From the NCBI RefSeq assembly GCF_003436275.1, contig NZ_QSOP01000005.1:800-64799 (forward strand): 64,000 bases of DNA. The letters are read 5' to 3'. The stretch comes from Collinsella sp. TM09-10AT. GTDB lineage: Bacteria > Actinomycetota > Coriobacteriia > Coriobacteriales > Coriobacteriaceae. The translations under genes were made by a program, and so were the position numbers. The number at the start of each line of letters is the position of its first letter. Positions within the stretch are counted from its first letter, which is position 1. This document shows, in pieces, positions 31,419 through 40,420 of this stretch. The notes under the pieces were generated by a model. It searched no databases. It worked only from the letters and a program-made list of their open reading frames with translations, and was not told the origin of the DNA.

Positions 31419-32930
31419 TTAATAGCTATCGTACGAATAGTCGGTAGAATCGGTGGGCGTCTGACCGTCAGTTGCGGCATCGGCGCCATCCGTGGACTGG
31501 GCATCGGTGCCGTCGGTGGTATCGGTACCGTCGGTGGTGTCGGCACCATCAGAACTTTCACCATTCTCGGAATCGGTCGTCTCCTTCTTGGGAACGGTGA
31601 TCGTCACACGCGCCACGCCCGAAGTCTTGGTATCGTAACGGACCTTTTCGCCATTCTTGGTAACGGTGACATCGGAAGGCTTGGACGTGGTGATCTCGAT
31701 CGAGGACTCGGGCGTGTACTCCTGCTCAAAGGGGCCAGTCGCCTGGGCGCCATAGACCGACTTTCCGTCGACCTTGACCTCAATCCACGCGGTCTTTCCC
31801 TTGGCAACGGAGACCTTGACCTTCGTTGCCTCGTTCTCTTCCTTTTTAGCCGTCGTCTTGGTGGCGTCCGAACCGGTCGACTCATCCGTCGCCTCATCGG
31901 TGTCTTCGTCCTCGTCGACCGTTTCGGTCTTCTTAGAAGACTTCTTGGTCGTCGTCTTGGTAACAGCGGGCGTCTCGGGCGTGGTCTCGGGCGTCGAAGA
32001 TGCGCAGCCGCGCAGAAGTACCACGATGAGCACGATCAGCAGCAACGCCACGGCACCGATACCGGCGTAGACGATACGCGGATCGAGCCCGTTGTTTTGA
32101 GGAGCACGGGAACCGCCGCGTCCACGACTGGAACTGCTGCGGCCGCCTCCCTGAGGCATACAGCCACGATTGCTATCGGAACGGCCGCAATAGCCACCCT
32201 GGCCCTGAAGGCTGCGCTGACCCGAGCGGGGCGCAAGTTCACCGCGGCCTTGATAGCCACGCTGGCCCGCACGCGGAGCCGAAGAGCGCTGGCCATACGG
32301 CTGTGGTTGAGAGCGAAGACGCGGCGTCACCTGCGTGGTATCGGCGTCCGCATGGCCACTGCGAGAGCGTCCGGTGGAGATACCACTGTGACCGCGATCG
32401 GAATAGCCGCCGTCGCCGTAGCCGGCACGAGGGTCACGCGCCACGCCGCGGGCAGCGGGAAGTGCACGGTCCTCGGGCATCGGCGTACTGCGGAACCGGT
32501 CACGCTGCGAGCGAATCTCCTCGCCCGAACCCGTCTCGGTAATATAACCGGCCTGCTGAGGACGCTGTCCATAGCGAGTCGAACGACCGCCCTGAACCAT
32601 CAGGAAGCGCCCGTTATCGACAGAGGAACGCGAATTGACGTAGCCGGCGGCGTCCTGGAAACGACCGCCCTGCTGCGACGTTTCGCGTTCGTATGCCATC
32701 AGTTCGTCAAAGTAGGCATTGACGACCTCGCGCGGATTGAGGCCCAAAAAACGAGCATAGCTCGAAATCATGCCCTGCGCATAGCCGCGCGGCGGCATCG
32801 AAGCAAAGTTACCGGTCTCGAAAAACTCGATGATCTGCGGCCTGATTTTGATGGTGTTGGCGACCTGCTGAATGGAAAGGCCCATTCGGCGACGCTGCTC
32901 GAGCAGCATGTCACCAAAGCGTGCAGCCAT
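31419..32930 (-). CDS. RodZ-like helix-turn-helix membrane protein
   Basis: A 503-residue protein. Residues ~1-70 form a RodZ-type HTH_25 domain (GDMLLEQRRRMGLSIQQVA ... YAQGMISSYARFLGL). A long Arg/Gly/Ser/Gln-rich linker follows, then one membrane helix (~287-309), a Thr/Lys/Glu-rich stretch, a DUF4115-like domain (KGKTAWIEVKVDGKSVYGAQ), and a tail of repeated TDGTD units. In other bacteria RodZ ties MreB to the cell wall and controls shape. Its ATG shares a base with the ftsK stop. The basic, low-complexity linker is unusually long. Confidence 0.8.
   Translation of the reverse strand: MAARFGDMLLEQRRRMGLSIQQVANTIKIRPQIIEFFETGNFASMPPRGYAQGMISSYARFLGLNPREVVNAYFDELMAYERETSQQGGRFQDAAGYVNSRSSVDNGRFLMVQGGRSTRYGQRPQQAGYITETGSGEEIRSQRDRFRSTPMPEDRALPAARGVARDPRAGYGDGGYSDRGHSGISTGRSRSGHADADTTQVTPRLRSQPQPYGQRSSAPRAGQRGYQGRGELAPRSGQRSLQGQGGYCGRSDSNRGCMPQGGGRSSSSRGRGGSRAPQNNGLDPRIVYAGIGAVALLLIVLIVVLLRGCASSTPETTPETPAVTKTTTKKSSKKTETVDEDEDTDEATDESTGSDATKTTAKKEENEATKVKVSVAKGKTAWIEVKVDGKSVYGAQATGPFEQEYTPESSIEITTSKPSDVTVTKNGEKVRYDTKTSGVARVTITVPKKETTDSENGESSDGADTTDGTDTTDGTDAQSTDGADAATDGQTPTDSTDYSYDSY
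31440..31560. repeat. Coding tandem repeats (TDGTD units)
   Basis: Degenerate copies of GTCGGTGGTATCGGTACC-type units encode TTDGTDTTDGTDAQSTDG in the RodZ-like protein. Such repeats change copy number easily by slippage. Confidence 0.7.
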
Positions 32931-35710
32931 CAGAATCCTCCAAACTCACGATCTTCACGTGCCATCTCGGCGTCGACAGATTCCAGCGCGGCAAGCCCCT
33001 CCTCGTCCAACAGGACCTCGCGCGGCTTGGAACCGTCGGGCGGGCCGACGACACCCTTTTCTTCCAGCATGTCCATAATACGCCCGGCACGCGCATAGCC
33101 AACCTTCAGGCGGCGTTGCAGGCCAGATGTGGAGCCCAGCTGCGATTCCACCACAATATGGGCGGCTTCCCAAATGAGCGGATCATCGTCTTGCGGCTCG
33201 GCGACTCCGGTGCGGACAATGCCGCCGCCACCAGCCATGGACATGGAAGCGGGCGCCACGGCGGACAGAATCTCCTCGTGGTAGTCGGGCTCGCTCTGCG
33301 ACTTGACGAACTCGACAATCTCGTTGATTTCGTCGTCCGAGACAAAGCAGCCCTGGATACGGCGGGGCTTGCCCCAGTCGACCTTGGAGAACAGCATGTC
33401 GCCCAAACCGGTGAGCTTCTCGGCGCCCATCTGGTCGATGATGACGCGCGAGTCGATGCCCGTGGCGACGTTAAAGGCGATGCGGTTGGTGATGTTGGCC
33501 TTGATGAGGCCCGTCACCACGTTGGAGCTGGGGCGCTGCGTGGCCACGATAAGATGAATACCGGCGGCACGGCCCAGCTGTGCAATACGCACGATCGAGG
33601 CCTCGACATCCTTACCGGCGACCATCATCAGGTCCGAAAGCTCGTCGATGATGATGACCAGGTAGGGCATCTTTTGCGGCGGGTTGTCGTAATGCTCAAA
33701 CTCGCCGGCGGCCTGCTTTTCATTGTAGGTCGAGATCTTACGCACGTTGAGACGCTCGAAAACCTTCAGGCGACGCTCCATCTCGGACACAGCCCATTGC
33801 AGAGCGCTCGCGGCCTGCTTAGGCTCGGTCACCACGGGCACATAGAGATGCGGCAGACCGTTATAGCCCGCAAGCTCGACGCGCTTGGGGTCGACCATAA
33901 TCAGGCGAACGTCCTCGGGAAGGGCGCGCATGAGCAAGGTCGTGATGATGGAGTTGATCATCACCGACTTACCAGAACCAGTCGTACCGGCGATCAAAAG
34001 GTGAGGCATCTTTGCGAGGTCGGCGACGACCGGCGTGCCCTCGGCGTCACGGCCGATAGCGAGCTCGAGCGGACCGCCCTTCACATAGGGCAGCACGTCG
34101 CCCAGATTGACGTTCTGGCGCTTGCGGTTGGGAATCTCGATGCCCACGAGCGAGGTGCCGGGGATCGGGGCAAAGATACGCACCGACTGGGCAGCGAGCG
34201 AAAGCGCGATATCGTCCTCGAGGCTCGAGATTTTGCTCACACGCTCGCCCTCACCGGGCTGCAGCTTAAAGGTCGTCACCGTGGGGCCGGCGATCCAGCC
34301 GACCACGCGGGCACTGCGGCCAAACTCAAGCAAGGTGGATTGCAGCGACTCAGCGGTCTGCTCCAGCTCCTTGTCCGAAGACGCAGCGGAAGCCGACTGC
34401 GGGTTGGCATGCAGGATTTCGAGCGGCGGAAGCTTGAGGCCGTCCTCTTCTTCGCCCTCGGCGTCAGTTGCGGTGTCGCTCGCTCCCCCATTGTCAGCCG
34501 CAGCAGGAGCGGCAGAGGCCGTAGAGGTTGAGGCGTCAGCGACCTTGGGGTGCTTCAGGAAGTCGGGGATCTGGGGGGCGGCCGAGACGGGATTCACGGA
34601 AAACGGCGGCTCGGACTCGTCAACCTTGTCCGGATCGTCCTCCATCGAAAGCTGTCCGGTGACCTGGCCGCGCTTTGCATGGCGACGCGGCAGCAAAGTT
34701 GTCTTTGCGGTCTCAATCGGAGCCTCGTCGTCCTCGTCATCGCCCTCGGTGAGCTCAATCTCGCTATCGGACCAAGACGGGTCGGGCTCACTCGTATTGA
34801 GCTTAGGCGCAGTCTTGCCCTTCTTGGCATGACGGCGCGGCAGCAGCGTGGTCTTGGCCCGCTCGGCTTCAACCGACTCGGATACGTCGACAAACGGGTC
34901 ATCGTCCTCGTCGTCATCCAAAACCGGGTCGACATCGCCACCCATGACCGTGGTCACCGCGGCGTCAGTCCCCTTCTGGCGCAAAATGCTCAGGTGCGGA
35001 CGAGCGACGCCGGGAACAGACAGGGCCTCTTCATCGCCCCACGGGCTCGCATTGACATCGGCACGTCGACGCTCGGCAAAATCGGCAGCGCGATCGCGTG
35101 CGGAGCGCAAAACGCCACCCACCGAAAAGCCGATAATGACCAAACCAACGACGACAAGCCCCAGCAAGACAACCATGGCGATAGGTTTACCCAAGGCGTT
35201 TTGCAAGGCACTTGCGATAAAGGCGCCAATGTAGCCGCCCGACACGGAAAGGTTCTGCGGCGTAAACATAAGGTCGCACGAATCGCTCGTGCCCGGCACC
35301 ATCAGCGAAAGAATGGAGACGACGGCGATAAAGACCAAGGCGCCGCCCGCAACAGAGCGCACGTTGAGCGGCGAGTCCTCACCCAAAAAGAGCGTGGCGG
35401 CAAACAGCAAGATGACGATCGGCAGCACGTAGGCGCCCAGACCAAAGCCCAGGTGGTAGAAACCGGCAACCGCAGCCGTCACGGGCGCTGTTGCCGGAGA
35501 GATCACGGCAATGAAGGACGCGATCGCCAAAACGGCGATGACCACACCAGCGATATCGCGATTGGCCGAAGGCTCGACCAGGGGCTCAAAATCGTCGAAC
35601 TCGGTCTCGTGGCCCTTATTGGCACGAAGATGGGAACCGGCACCCTTAGCAGATGCCGGTTGGTTGTTGGCTTTATTGCCTTTGGCGTTTTGTGCAGATC
35701 CGCGCGCCAA
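32930..35710 (-). CDS. ftsK: DNA translocase FtsK
   Basis: A 926-residue septal DNA pump. Four membrane helices lie at about residues 55-200, then an acidic linker, then the RecA-like motor with Walker A GTTGSGKS (near residue 575) and Walker B LVIIIDELSDLMM, and a C-terminal winged-helix (gamma) domain that reads orienting sequences. The linker contains a duplicated motif, AKTTLLPRRHAK, at about residues 285-297 and 335-347. It begins one base after rnj and its stop overlaps the RodZ-like start. Confidence 0.95.
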   Translation of the reverse strand: MARGSAQNAKGNKANNQPASAKGAGSHLRANKGHETEFDDFEPLVEPSANRDIAGVVIAVLAIASFIAVISPATAPVTAAVAGFYHLGFGLGAYVLPIVILLFAATLFLGEDSPLNVRSVAGGALVFIAVVSILSLMVPGTSDSCDLMFTPQNLSVSGGYIGAFIASALQNALGKPIAMVVLLGLVVVGLVIIGFSVGGVLRSARDRAADFAERRRADVNASPWGDEEALSVPGVARPHLSILRQKGTDAAVTTVMGGDVDPVLDDDEDDDPFVDVSESVEAERAKTTLLPRRHAKKGKTAPKLNTSEPDPSWSDSEIELTEGDDEDDEAPIETAKTTLLPRRHAKRGQVTGQLSMEDDPDKVDESEPPFSVNPVSAAPQIPDFLKHPKVADASTSTASAAPAAADNGGASDTATDAEGEEEDGLKLPPLEILHANPQSASAASSDKELEQTAESLQSTLLEFGRSARVVGWIAGPTVTTFKLQPGEGERVSKISSLEDDIALSLAAQSVRIFAPIPGTSLVGIEIPNRKRQNVNLGDVLPYVKGGPLELAIGRDAEGTPVVADLAKMPHLLIAGTTGSGKSVMINSIITTLLMRALPEDVRLIMVDPKRVELAGYNGLPHLYVPVVTEPKQAASALQWAVSEMERRLKVFERLNVRKISTYNEKQAAGEFEHYDNPPQKMPYLVIIIDELSDLMMVAGKDVEASIVRIAQLGRAAGIHLIVATQRPSSNVVTGLIKANITNRIAFNVATGIDSRVIIDQMGAEKLTGLGDMLFSKVDWGKPRRIQGCFVSDDEINEIVEFVKSQSEPDYHEEILSAVAPASMSMAGGGGIVRTGVAEPQDDDPLIWEAAHIVVESQLGSTSGLQRRLKVGYARAGRIMDMLEEKGVVGPPDGSKPREVLLDEEGLAALESVDAEMAREDREFGGF

Positions 35711-35711
35711 A

Positions 35712-37382
35712 CTAAACCTCCATGACGACCGGGATGATCATCGGACGAGTGCGCGTACGGCTCCAGATAAAGTTAGAGAGCGAGTCGCGCACGGCCTTGC
35801 GAATGGCATCGGAACCGCTGCTCGTAAAGCTGAACTTGCCCTTCTCGATCGTCTTCATGATGGACGCCGAGGCGTCCTCGGAGAACTGGTCGTCAATGGC
35901 AAAGGAGACGCCGCGGCCCGAGAACTCGATGGCCTCGATCTTCTTGTGCTTGAGCGAAACGATGGCGACAGCCGTGACCATACCGTCGTTGGCAAGCTTC
36001 TGACGATCGCGCAGAACGATGGGGTCGGTATCGCCGATACGCAGTCCGTCGACGTAGACGACGCCAGACTCGACGGGCGTACCGCGCTTGACGATACCGC
36101 CACGCATCTCGAGCGTGTCACCGTTGTCGAGGATAAAGATATGATCTTCCTTGAGGCCCATCTTGCGTGCAAGTTGAGCATGGGCGCGCAGATGCACGGC
36201 CTCGCCGTGGACCGGCATAAAGTACGTAGGCTTGGCCATGGCCATCAAGAGCTTGAGCTCCTCCTGGCTGCCGTGACCCGAAACGTGAACGAGGGCGCGG
36301 TTCTTATCCCACACGTCGCAACCAAGCTTGGCGAGGCTGTTAACGACCTGCTGAACGGCCTTCTCGTTACCGGGGACCGGCGTTGCCGAGAGGATGACGG
36401 TATCGCCCTCGTGGATGGAGAGCGTCTTGTGCTCGCCGTTGGCCATGCGGGACAGGGCCGACAGCGGCTCGCCCTGCGAACCGGTGCACATGACGACGAT
36501 CTTGTCATCGGGCAGGTTGTCAATGTCGAAGGCATCGATGATATCGGCATCATCGATGTTGAGATAGCCCAGTTCGCGCGCCACGCGGGTGTTGGTGAGC
36601 ATGGAACGACCGGTCACGACGACCTTGCGGCCGCACTTGCGGGCGGCGTCGCAGATCTGCTGCAGACGATGGATGTGGCTCGAGAACGACGCGACGAACA
36701 CGCGGCCCGGAGCATTCTTGATGGCATGCAACAGATTGGGGCCAACCTCGGCCTCGGACTTAGTAAAGCCGGGGACCGTGGCGTTGGTGGAGTCGGACAG
36801 CAGCAGGTCGATGCCCTGCTTGGCAAAGCGGCTGATAGCGGCATAGTCGGGCGTGACGCCGTCGATGGGCGTCTGGTCGAGCTTAAAGTCGCCGGTGTGC
36901 ATAACGGTGCCCTGGTTGGTGCGGATGAACACGCCCAGAGCGCCCGGGATGGAGTGCGTCATCGAAAAGAAGTCGAGCGAGATGCCACCCAAATTGACGT
37001 GGCTGCCGCCCTTGACCTCACGGAACTTGGGTGCACGAATGCGGAACTCGGAGAGCTTGCCCTCGATAAAGCCGAGCGTCAGCTTGCTCGAGAAGATGGG
37101 CACCTTGTTGTTGAGGTCCTGCAGTAGATACGGAAGCGAACCGGTGTGGTCCTCGTGGCCGTGAGTGACGATGATGCCGCGGAGCTTTTCCTCGTTCTCC
37201 AGAACGTAGGTGTAATCCGGGAGCACCAGGTCGATACCGGGCTGCGAATCGTCGGGGAACATGAGGCCAGCGTCGACGAGCACCATGTCGTCGCCGCACT
37301 CGAAGACCGTCATGTTCTTGCCGATACCATCTAAGCCGCCGAGCGGGATGATCTTCAAGGGAGATGATTTTTTAGCTGCCAT
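35712..37382 (-). CDS. rnj: Ribonuclease J
   Basis: A 556-residue metallo-beta-lactamase/beta-CASP nuclease with 5'-3' exo- and endonuclease activity. The metal motif is THGHEDHTGS; beta-CASP motifs include VVMCTGSQGEPLSAL and HVSGHGSQEEL. The ATG at 37382 starts MAAKKSSPLKIIPLGGLDG. The nearest AAAGGA is ~14 bases ahead, a weak site; a longer upstream frame has no support. It follows pnp across a 640-base, palindrome-rich gap and starts the rnj-ftsK-rodZ transcript. Confidence 0.95.
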   Translation of the reverse strand: MAAKKSSPLKIIPLGGLDGIGKNMTVFECGDDMVLVDAGLMFPDDSQPGIDLVLPDYTYVLENEEKLRGIIVTHGHEDHTGSLPYLLQDLNNKVPIFSSKLTLGFIEGKLSEFRIRAPKFREVKGGSHVNLGGISLDFFSMTHSIPGALGVFIRTNQGTVMHTGDFKLDQTPIDGVTPDYAAISRFAKQGIDLLLSDSTNATVPGFTKSEAEVGPNLLHAIKNAPGRVFVASFSSHIHRLQQICDAARKCGRKVVVTGRSMLTNTRVARELGYLNIDDADIIDAFDIDNLPDDKIVVMCTGSQGEPLSALSRMANGEHKTLSIHEGDTVILSATPVPGNEKAVQQVVNSLAKLGCDVWDKNRALVHVSGHGSQEELKLLMAMAKPTYFMPVHGEAVHLRAHAQLARKMGLKEDHIFILDNGDTLEMRGGIVKRGTPVESGVVYVDGLRIGDTDPIVLRDRQKLANDGMVTAVAIVSLKHKKIEAIEFSGRGVSFAIDDQFSEDASASIMKTIEKGKFSFTSSGSDAIRKAVRDSLSNFIWSRTRTRPMIIPVVMEV

Positions 37383-37570
37383 AGGTGAGTGTTGTTTCCT
37401 TTCTTCGAAACGGGTCTGGAATAACCGGCGGGGCGCTTCTGGCAAACCGACCGTCGGGAACGTACAAACATGCATCACGGAGTCGATGCAATAACCACAG
37501 TATGATACCCATTTGCACAACAACAGACCACCCATGCATCAAAGCCCCATCTGAACCCGTCTATCCCGCC

Positions 37571-37705
37571 GGTTCCCCGCGAGGGCGGGCACGGATGAAG
37601 TTTCCTGCTCTACAGTCCTGCTCACGACGGAGGCCACATTAAGTGGCCTCCTGTTCGTGCGGAACTCGCGATAAACTTCATCCGTGCCCGCCCTCGCGGG
37701 GAACC
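37571..37705. repeat. Nested palindromic element, copy 1
   Basis: Outer arms 37571-37603 and 37673-37705 are perfectly complementary over 33 bp; the inner nine bases are ATGAAGTTT/AAACTTCAT. Between them lie CCTGCTCTACAGTCCTGC (37604-37621), an inner hairpin with stem GGAGGCCAC/GTGGCCTCC and loop ATTAA (37629-37651), and GCGGAACTCGCGAT (37659-37672). Copy 2 shares these fixed parts in reverse orientation but has different stems. Confidence 0.92.
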
Positions 37706-37715
37706 TACCAACAAT

Positions 37716-37832
37716 GGGCTGGTTAATTTTGGTTGTTTTATCTGGGGAAGTGCAGCTGCGTCTATCTACAGATCCGAAATCTGACTACTGAATAGACTGT
37801 CTAACTAAATAGCGAGCTGCACTAACCAGCCC
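37716..37832. repeat. Degenerate palindrome between copies 1 and 2
   Basis: GGGCTGGTTA (37716-37725) pairs with TAACCAGCCC (37823-37832), and AGTGCAGCT (37749-37757) with AGCTGCACT (37815-37823). The left arm is split by a 23-base insert, so the stem is broken. A small hairpin CAGAT-CCGAA-ATCTG lies inside. It adjoins copy 2. Confidence 0.6.
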
Positions 37833-37975
37833 TTTTGCTTGCGCCCGGGAGGGCCGCATATGAAGTTTATCGCGAGTTCCGCACGCAAAGGAAAGCACTT
37901 AATGTGCTTTCCGTCTTGCGCAGGACTGTAGAGCAGGAAACTTCATATGCGGCCCTCCCGGGCGCAAGCAAAAGG
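37831..37975. repeat. Nested palindromic element, copy 2 (inverted)
   Basis: Outer arms 37831-37868 and 37938-37975 are perfectly complementary over 38 bp and also end in ATGAAGTTT/AAACTTCAT. Read on the minus strand the interior has the same length as copy 1 (69 bases) and the same two fixed blocks and ATTAA loop, but the inner stem is GGAAAGCAC/GTGCTTTCC. Three successive base pairs differ from copy 1, each with its partner changed to match. Confidence 0.92.
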
Positions 37976-38000
37976 GCGACCCCTGTCCAGAGTCGCCCTT
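37972..38000 (-). terminator. Terminator of pnp
   Basis: AAGGGCGAC (37972-37980) pairs with GTCGCCCTT (37992-38000). On the minus strand the stem is followed by TTTTGCTT. It overlaps the right end of palindromic copy 2. Confidence 0.75.
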
Positions 38001-38023
38001 GTTGAGCTGCTTATGTGCGACTG

Positions 38024-40270
38024 TTACTCGGCGTCGTGGTGACGGCGGGGCTTGCGGCCTCCGTTGTCGCCGGGACGGCGCGGGCGGTCGCTGCGCTCGG
38101 AGCGCTCGCGACGCGGACGCTCACGACGCTGGAAGTGCTCGCCGTCACCCTCGGAGGCACCCTCGGCGCGAGCCGGGGCCTCGGGCTTGTCGAGACGATC
38201 GAGCGAGATCTTGCCGCGATCGTCAACCTCGATGACGACGACCTTGACCTCGTCGCCCACGTTGAGGACATCCTCGACCTTCTCCACGCGGCCCTTGGCG
38301 ACGCGGGAGATGTGCAGCAGGCCGTCCTTACCGGGCAGCAGGTTCACGAAGGCGCCGAAGGGCTGGATGGAGACAACGCGACCGGTGTACTCCTCACCCG
38401 GCTCGGGAACCTTGATGATGAGCTTGATGCGCTCGACGGCTTGATCGACGGACTCGCCGGTGCCGCCGACAAAGACGGTGCCGTCCTCCTGGATGTCGAC
38501 CGAAGCGCCGGTCTCGTCCTGGATACCGCGGATGACCTTGCCGCCGGAACCGATGACGTCGCGGATCTTATCGGTCGGAACCTGGATGGAGACGATGCGC
38601 GGAGCGGTGCTGCGCGTGGTGTGACGCGGCTCGGGGATCACATCGAGCATCTTCTGCAGGATGAAGGCGCGACCCTCCTTGGCCTGCTGCAGGGCGCGGG
38701 CCAGGATGTCGAAGGTAAGACCGGTGGCCTTGTTGTCCATCTGCAGGGCGGTGATGCCCTCGGTGGTGCCGGTGACCTTAAAGTCCATGTCGCCCAGGAA
38801 GTCCTCGAGACCCTGGATGTCGGACAGGACCACGGTCTTGCCCTCCTCCTGGATCAGGCCCATGGCGATACCGGAGACCGGGCGCTTAATGGGCACGCCG
38901 CCGTCCATAAGGGCGAGCGTGGAACCGCAGGTCGAAGCCATCGAAGAGGAGCCGTTGGACTCCATGACCTCGGAGACGACGCGGATGGCGTAGGGAAACT
39001 CGTTCTCGTCGGGGAGCACCGGAAGCAGAGCGCGCTCGGCCAGGTTGCCGTGGCCGATCTCGCGGCGCTTGGGGCTGCCCATGCGGCCAGTCTCGCCGGT
39101 ACAGAACGGCGGGAAGTTGTAGTGGTGCATATAGCGCTTGCCCTCGGTGGGCTCGATGGTATCCAGACGCTGGCCCTCGTTGAGCATACCGAGCGACAGG
39201 ACGGAGAGCACCTGGGTCTGACCACGCTGGAACAGGCCGGAGCCGTGAACGAGCGGCAGGTAGTTGTCCTTCACCATGATGGGACGGATCTCGTCGGCGG
39301 CACGGCCGTCGACGCGCTCGCCGGTCTCGACGACCATGGTGCGCATGGCCTTCTTCTCGAGCTTCTTGAGCGCCACGGGGATCTCGCGCTCCCAGGCGGC
39401 CTGCTCCTCGTCGGTGAACTCGGCGCGGATGGACTCCTTCAGAGCCTCGACCTTACCGATGCGGGAAAGCTTGTCGGCGTCGCGCAGGGCAGCGGCCATC
39501 TCGTCGTAGTGGGCGAAGATGCGCTCCTGGACCTCCTCGACGGGCTGGTCGAGCGGGTACTCCTTCTTGACGATAGCGCCGTTGACCTGCTCCCACTCGG
39601 CAACGAACTCGTCTTGGGCCTGGCAGAAGGCAGCGAGGGCCTCCTGACCAAACTTCATAGCGGCGAGCATGTCGTCCTCGGAGATCTCCTCGGCGCCGGC
39701 CTCGACCATCGAGATGAAGTCGGCAGAGCCACCCAACTCCAGGTCCAGGTCGGAGTTCTCGCGCTCCTCATAGGTGGGGTTGACGATAAACTCACCGGTC
39801 TCCACGTTACGGCCAATGCGCACGCAGGCAAGCGGGCCCTCGAAGGGCACGCCGCCGAGCGTCATGGCCAGCGAAGCGCCCATGACGTTGATGACGTCGA
39901 AGGGGTTGACCTGGTCGGCGACGAGCGAGGTGGCGACGATGTGTACCTCGTTGCGGAAGCCGTCCGGGAAGCTCGGGCGGATCGGGCGGTCGATCATACG
40001 AGCCGTGAGCGTGGCCTTCTCGCTGGGACGGCCCTCGCGCTTGAGGTAGCCACCCGGGATGCGGCCGGCAGCGTACATCTTCTCGTTGAAGTCGACGGTC
40101 AGCGGGAAGAAGTCGTAATTCTTACGCTCCTTGGAGACGACCACGGTGTCGAGCATCGTGGTGTCACCCTGCTTGACCAGACAAGCGCCGGTGGCCTGCT
40201 TGGCAAGCTCGCCGGACTCAAAGGTGTAGGTCTTGCCGTACAGCTCAAAGGTCTTGGATACGAGTGTCAT
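38024..40270 (-). CDS. pnp: Polyribonucleotide nucleotidyltransferase
   Basis: A 748-residue 3'-5' phosphorolytic exonuclease. Two RNase PH domains (about 10-230 and 330-550) flank a helical linker; the catalytic stretch FPPFCTGETGRMGSPKRREIGHG and the GSSSMASTCG segment are present. A KH domain (GSGGKVIRGIQDETGA) and an S1 domain (YTGRVVSIQPFGAFVNLLPG) follow. The C-terminus is a basic Arg/Asp/Gly tail of ~50 residues, longer than in Escherichia coli. AAAGGAGA precedes the ATG. rpsO lies directly upstream, the classic order. Confidence 0.97.
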   Translation of the reverse strand: MTLVSKTFELYGKTYTFESGELAKQATGACLVKQGDTTMLDTVVVSKERKNYDFFPLTVDFNEKMYAAGRIPGGYLKREGRPSEKATLTARMIDRPIRPSFPDGFRNEVHIVATSLVADQVNPFDVINVMGASLAMTLGGVPFEGPLACVRIGRNVETGEFIVNPTYEERENSDLDLELGGSADFISMVEAGAEEISEDDMLAAMKFGQEALAAFCQAQDEFVAEWEQVNGAIVKKEYPLDQPVEEVQERIFAHYDEMAAALRDADKLSRIGKVEALKESIRAEFTDEEQAAWEREIPVALKKLEKKAMRTMVVETGERVDGRAADEIRPIMVKDNYLPLVHGSGLFQRGQTQVLSVLSLGMLNEGQRLDTIEPTEGKRYMHHYNFPPFCTGETGRMGSPKRREIGHGNLAERALLPVLPDENEFPYAIRVVSEVMESNGSSSMASTCGSTLALMDGGVPIKRPVSGIAMGLIQEEGKTVVLSDIQGLEDFLGDMDFKVTGTTEGITALQMDNKATGLTFDILARALQQAKEGRAFILQKMLDVIPEPRHTTRSTAPRIVSIQVPTDKIRDVIGSGGKVIRGIQDETGASVDIQEDGTVFVGGTGESVDQAVERIKLIIKVPEPGEEYTGRVVSIQPFGAFVNLLPGKDGLLHISRVAKGRVEKVEDVLNVGDEVKVVVIEVDDRGKISLDRLDKPEAPARAEGASEGDGEHFQRRERPRRERSERSDRPRRPGDNGGRKPRRHHDAE

Positions 40271-40283
40271 TGTTCTCCTTTAC

Positions 40284-40341
40284 CCCACAGGCCCCTTGCC
40301 TGCGGGCTTCTCATGTGACGCGGGCCCCCTGCCCCCGTCAC
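40284..40341 (-). promoter_or_regulatory. Two stacked hairpins in the pnp leader
   Basis: CCCACAGGC (40284-40292) pairs with GCCTGCGGG (40298-40306), one G-T pair; GTGACG (40315-40320) pairs with CGTCAC (40336-40341). They lie between the rpsO terminator and the pnp ribosome-binding site. In enterobacteria a leader stem at this place is cut by RNase III and mediates pnp autocontrol; the same idea here is inference. Confidence 0.5.
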
Positions 40342-40376
40342 GCTTCAGAGCGTGATTGTTCACGCCCTTACACAAA

Positions 40377-40405
40377 AAGAGCGCCCCGCTGCGCAGGACG
40401 CTCTT
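40377..40405 (-). terminator. Terminator of rpsO
   Basis: AAGAGCG (40377-40383) pairs with CGCTCTT (40399-40405). On the minus strand the stem is followed by TTTTTGTG. It lies 16 bases after the rpsO stop; some read-through into pnp is likely. Confidence 0.75.
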
Positions 40406-40420
40406 AGCATGTACAAATCC

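Larger units (their letters stand above)
37383..38023. other. Intergenic region between pnp and rnj, filled with palindromes
   Basis: Apart from the rnj leader (37383-37570) the stretch consists of three adjoining palindromic elements (37571-37705, 37716-37832, 37831-37975) and the pnp terminator. No coding sequence is visible. The elements lie between the genes of two RNA-decay enzymes. Confidence 0.8.

Noticed and set aside
31440..31560. CRISPR-like or non-coding tandem repeat
   Set aside because: The repeats are degenerate, have no spacers and stay in frame as Thr-Asp-Gly units of the RodZ-like protein.
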